The position numbers were made by a program, and so were the translations under genes. From positions 682,001 to 746,000 of the forward strand of contig NZ_CP076668.1 in assembly GCF_018968705.1 (NCBI RefSeq): 64,000 bases of DNA, given 5' to 3'. Numbering within the stretch: position 1 is the first letter of the stretch; each line of letters starts with the position of its first letter. Below, piece after piece: positions 63,444 through 64,000 of the stretch. The notes below the pieces were generated by a model that was given only the letters and a program-made list of their open reading frames with translations, was not told the origin of the DNA and did not search any database. Source of the stretch: Pseudomonas lijiangensis. GTDB lineage: Bacteria; Pseudomonadota; Gammaproteobacteria; Pseudomonadales; Pseudomonadaceae.

Positions 63444-64000
63444 TTATCGCGTAGCAGCCAGGCTCTCCAGAAAGCTCTCCAGCACCAAATGAGGGCGACG
63501 GCCTTTGCGGGTGACGGAGACCAGGCTCAGATCGTAAAACCGTGATTCCGGTTTCAAGGTGCGCAGCCTGCCTTGCTGGAGCCAGACATTGGCGTAGTGA
63601 TCTGGCAGATAGCCTATATAGCGACCGGTCAGGATCAGAAAGGCCATGCCTTCGCGATCCGAAGCACTGGCGGTGCACTTGAGTGCCTGATAGTGAGCCT
63701 GAATATCGACCGGCAAGCGAAAGGTGGGGGCGATGGCTTCCTGGGCTGCAATCCGCTCATCTTCGAGTTCTGCATCGTTCACATAAAACAGAGGGTGGCC
63801 GACTGCGCAGTACAGCAGGGAGCGCTCGCTATATAGAGGCTGGTACTCGAGGCCGGGCAGGGCGTTGGTCTGCGGAACGACGCCGACATGCAGGCTGCCA
63901 TCAAGCACGCCTTGCTCCACTTCCGAAGGGGAGAGCATGCGGATGTTGATATGCACGTCCGGGCCGCGTTCCTTCAATTGCGACAGGGCATTGGTGATGC
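63444..64000 (-). CDS. LysR-family regulator (5' end cut by window edge)
   Basis: At least 185 C-terminal residues of a LysR co-inducer domain: INIRMLSPSEVEQGVLDGSLHVGVVPQTNALPGLEYQPLYSE, then CAVGHPLF, GMAFLILTGRYIGYLPDHYA and a closing LVLESFLESLAATR. The frame stays open to base 64000 (INTALSQLKERGPD-like, seen as ITNALSQLKERG), so the HTH lies outside. It is upstream of the NCS2 permease on the same strand and may regulate it. Confidence 0.9.
   Translation of the reverse strand, partial: ITNALSQLKERGPDVHINIRMLSPSEVEQGVLDGSLHVGVVPQTNALPGLEYQPLYSERSLLYCAVGHPLFYVNDAELEDERIAAQEAIAPTFRLPVDIQAHYQALKCTASASDREGMAFLILTGRYIGYLPDHYANVWLQQGRLRTLKPESRFYDLSLVSVTRKGRRPHLVLESFLESLAATR

Overview
The window reads as a stretch of Pseudomonas core chromosome with a more variable right-hand end. 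The gene order dnaG-rpsU-tsaD-plsY-folB-folK-cca, then the SpoVR/YeaH/PrkA trio, glpE-apaH-apaG-rsmA-pdxA-surA-lptD, amgK-murU-djlA, agtSR-agtABCD and rpe-gph-trpE is the order known from P. aeruginosa PA0577-PA0609 and its relatives. Moderate GC content and many short REP-type palindromes fit a P. syringae/P. fluorescens-like species; the species is inference.

Layout. 1-1217: 5' end of dnaG (minus), cut by the window edge. 1.7-6.1 kb: ribosome, tRNA and folate functions (rpsU, tsaD, plsY, folB, folK, cca). 6.1-11 kb: spoVR, yeaH and prkA, a stress/stationary-phase kinase locus. 11.3-19 kb: overlapping minus-strand genes from lptD down to glpE, covering outer-membrane assembly, PLP synthesis, rRNA methylation and Ap4A hydrolysis. 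19-21.6 kb: amgK-murU peptidoglycan recycling plus djlA. 22.7-30 kb: a two-component system and an ABC importer matching AgtSR/AgtABCD (GABA and 5-aminovalerate uptake). 30.2-33.2 kb: rpe-gph-trpE, with a Trp-codon leader at the 3' end of gph. 33.3-36.4 kb: a YfeH-like transporter with an AraC regulator, and a RIO-type kinase. 36.6-40 kb: cueR-copA and copZ with two CueR-type promoters around a small exported protein. 40-44.5 kb: an MFS exporter, a quinone-oxidoreductase-like enzyme with a LysR regulator, and an ArsR-type regulator.

From 44.5 kb to the end the theme is purine uptake and breakdown: adenine deaminase, a 2-oxoglutarate/Fe oxygenase, a BMP-type nucleoside-binding protein, 8-oxoguanine deaminase, a BMP-type ATPase with two permeases, and a xanthine/uric-acid-type NCS2 permease with TetR and LysR regulators. 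This set is split by apparently unrelated genes: an iron-siderophore/citrate-type ABC importer, chaA, a toxin-antitoxin pair, and an SDR enzyme with a broken MerR regulator.

The most interesting non-coding signals are: a hairpin that combines the spoVR terminator with the cca ribosome binding site; a trp leader peptide encoded in frame as the C-terminus of Gph; a perfect TGTAGGG palindrome before agtA; nested inverted-repeat elements with GATCAGTTAAGG arms; and two perfect DnaA boxes in a 524-bp gene-free gap. I found no CRISPR array, prophage, tRNA, rRNA or insertion sequence. No wholly new multi-gene system was evident.
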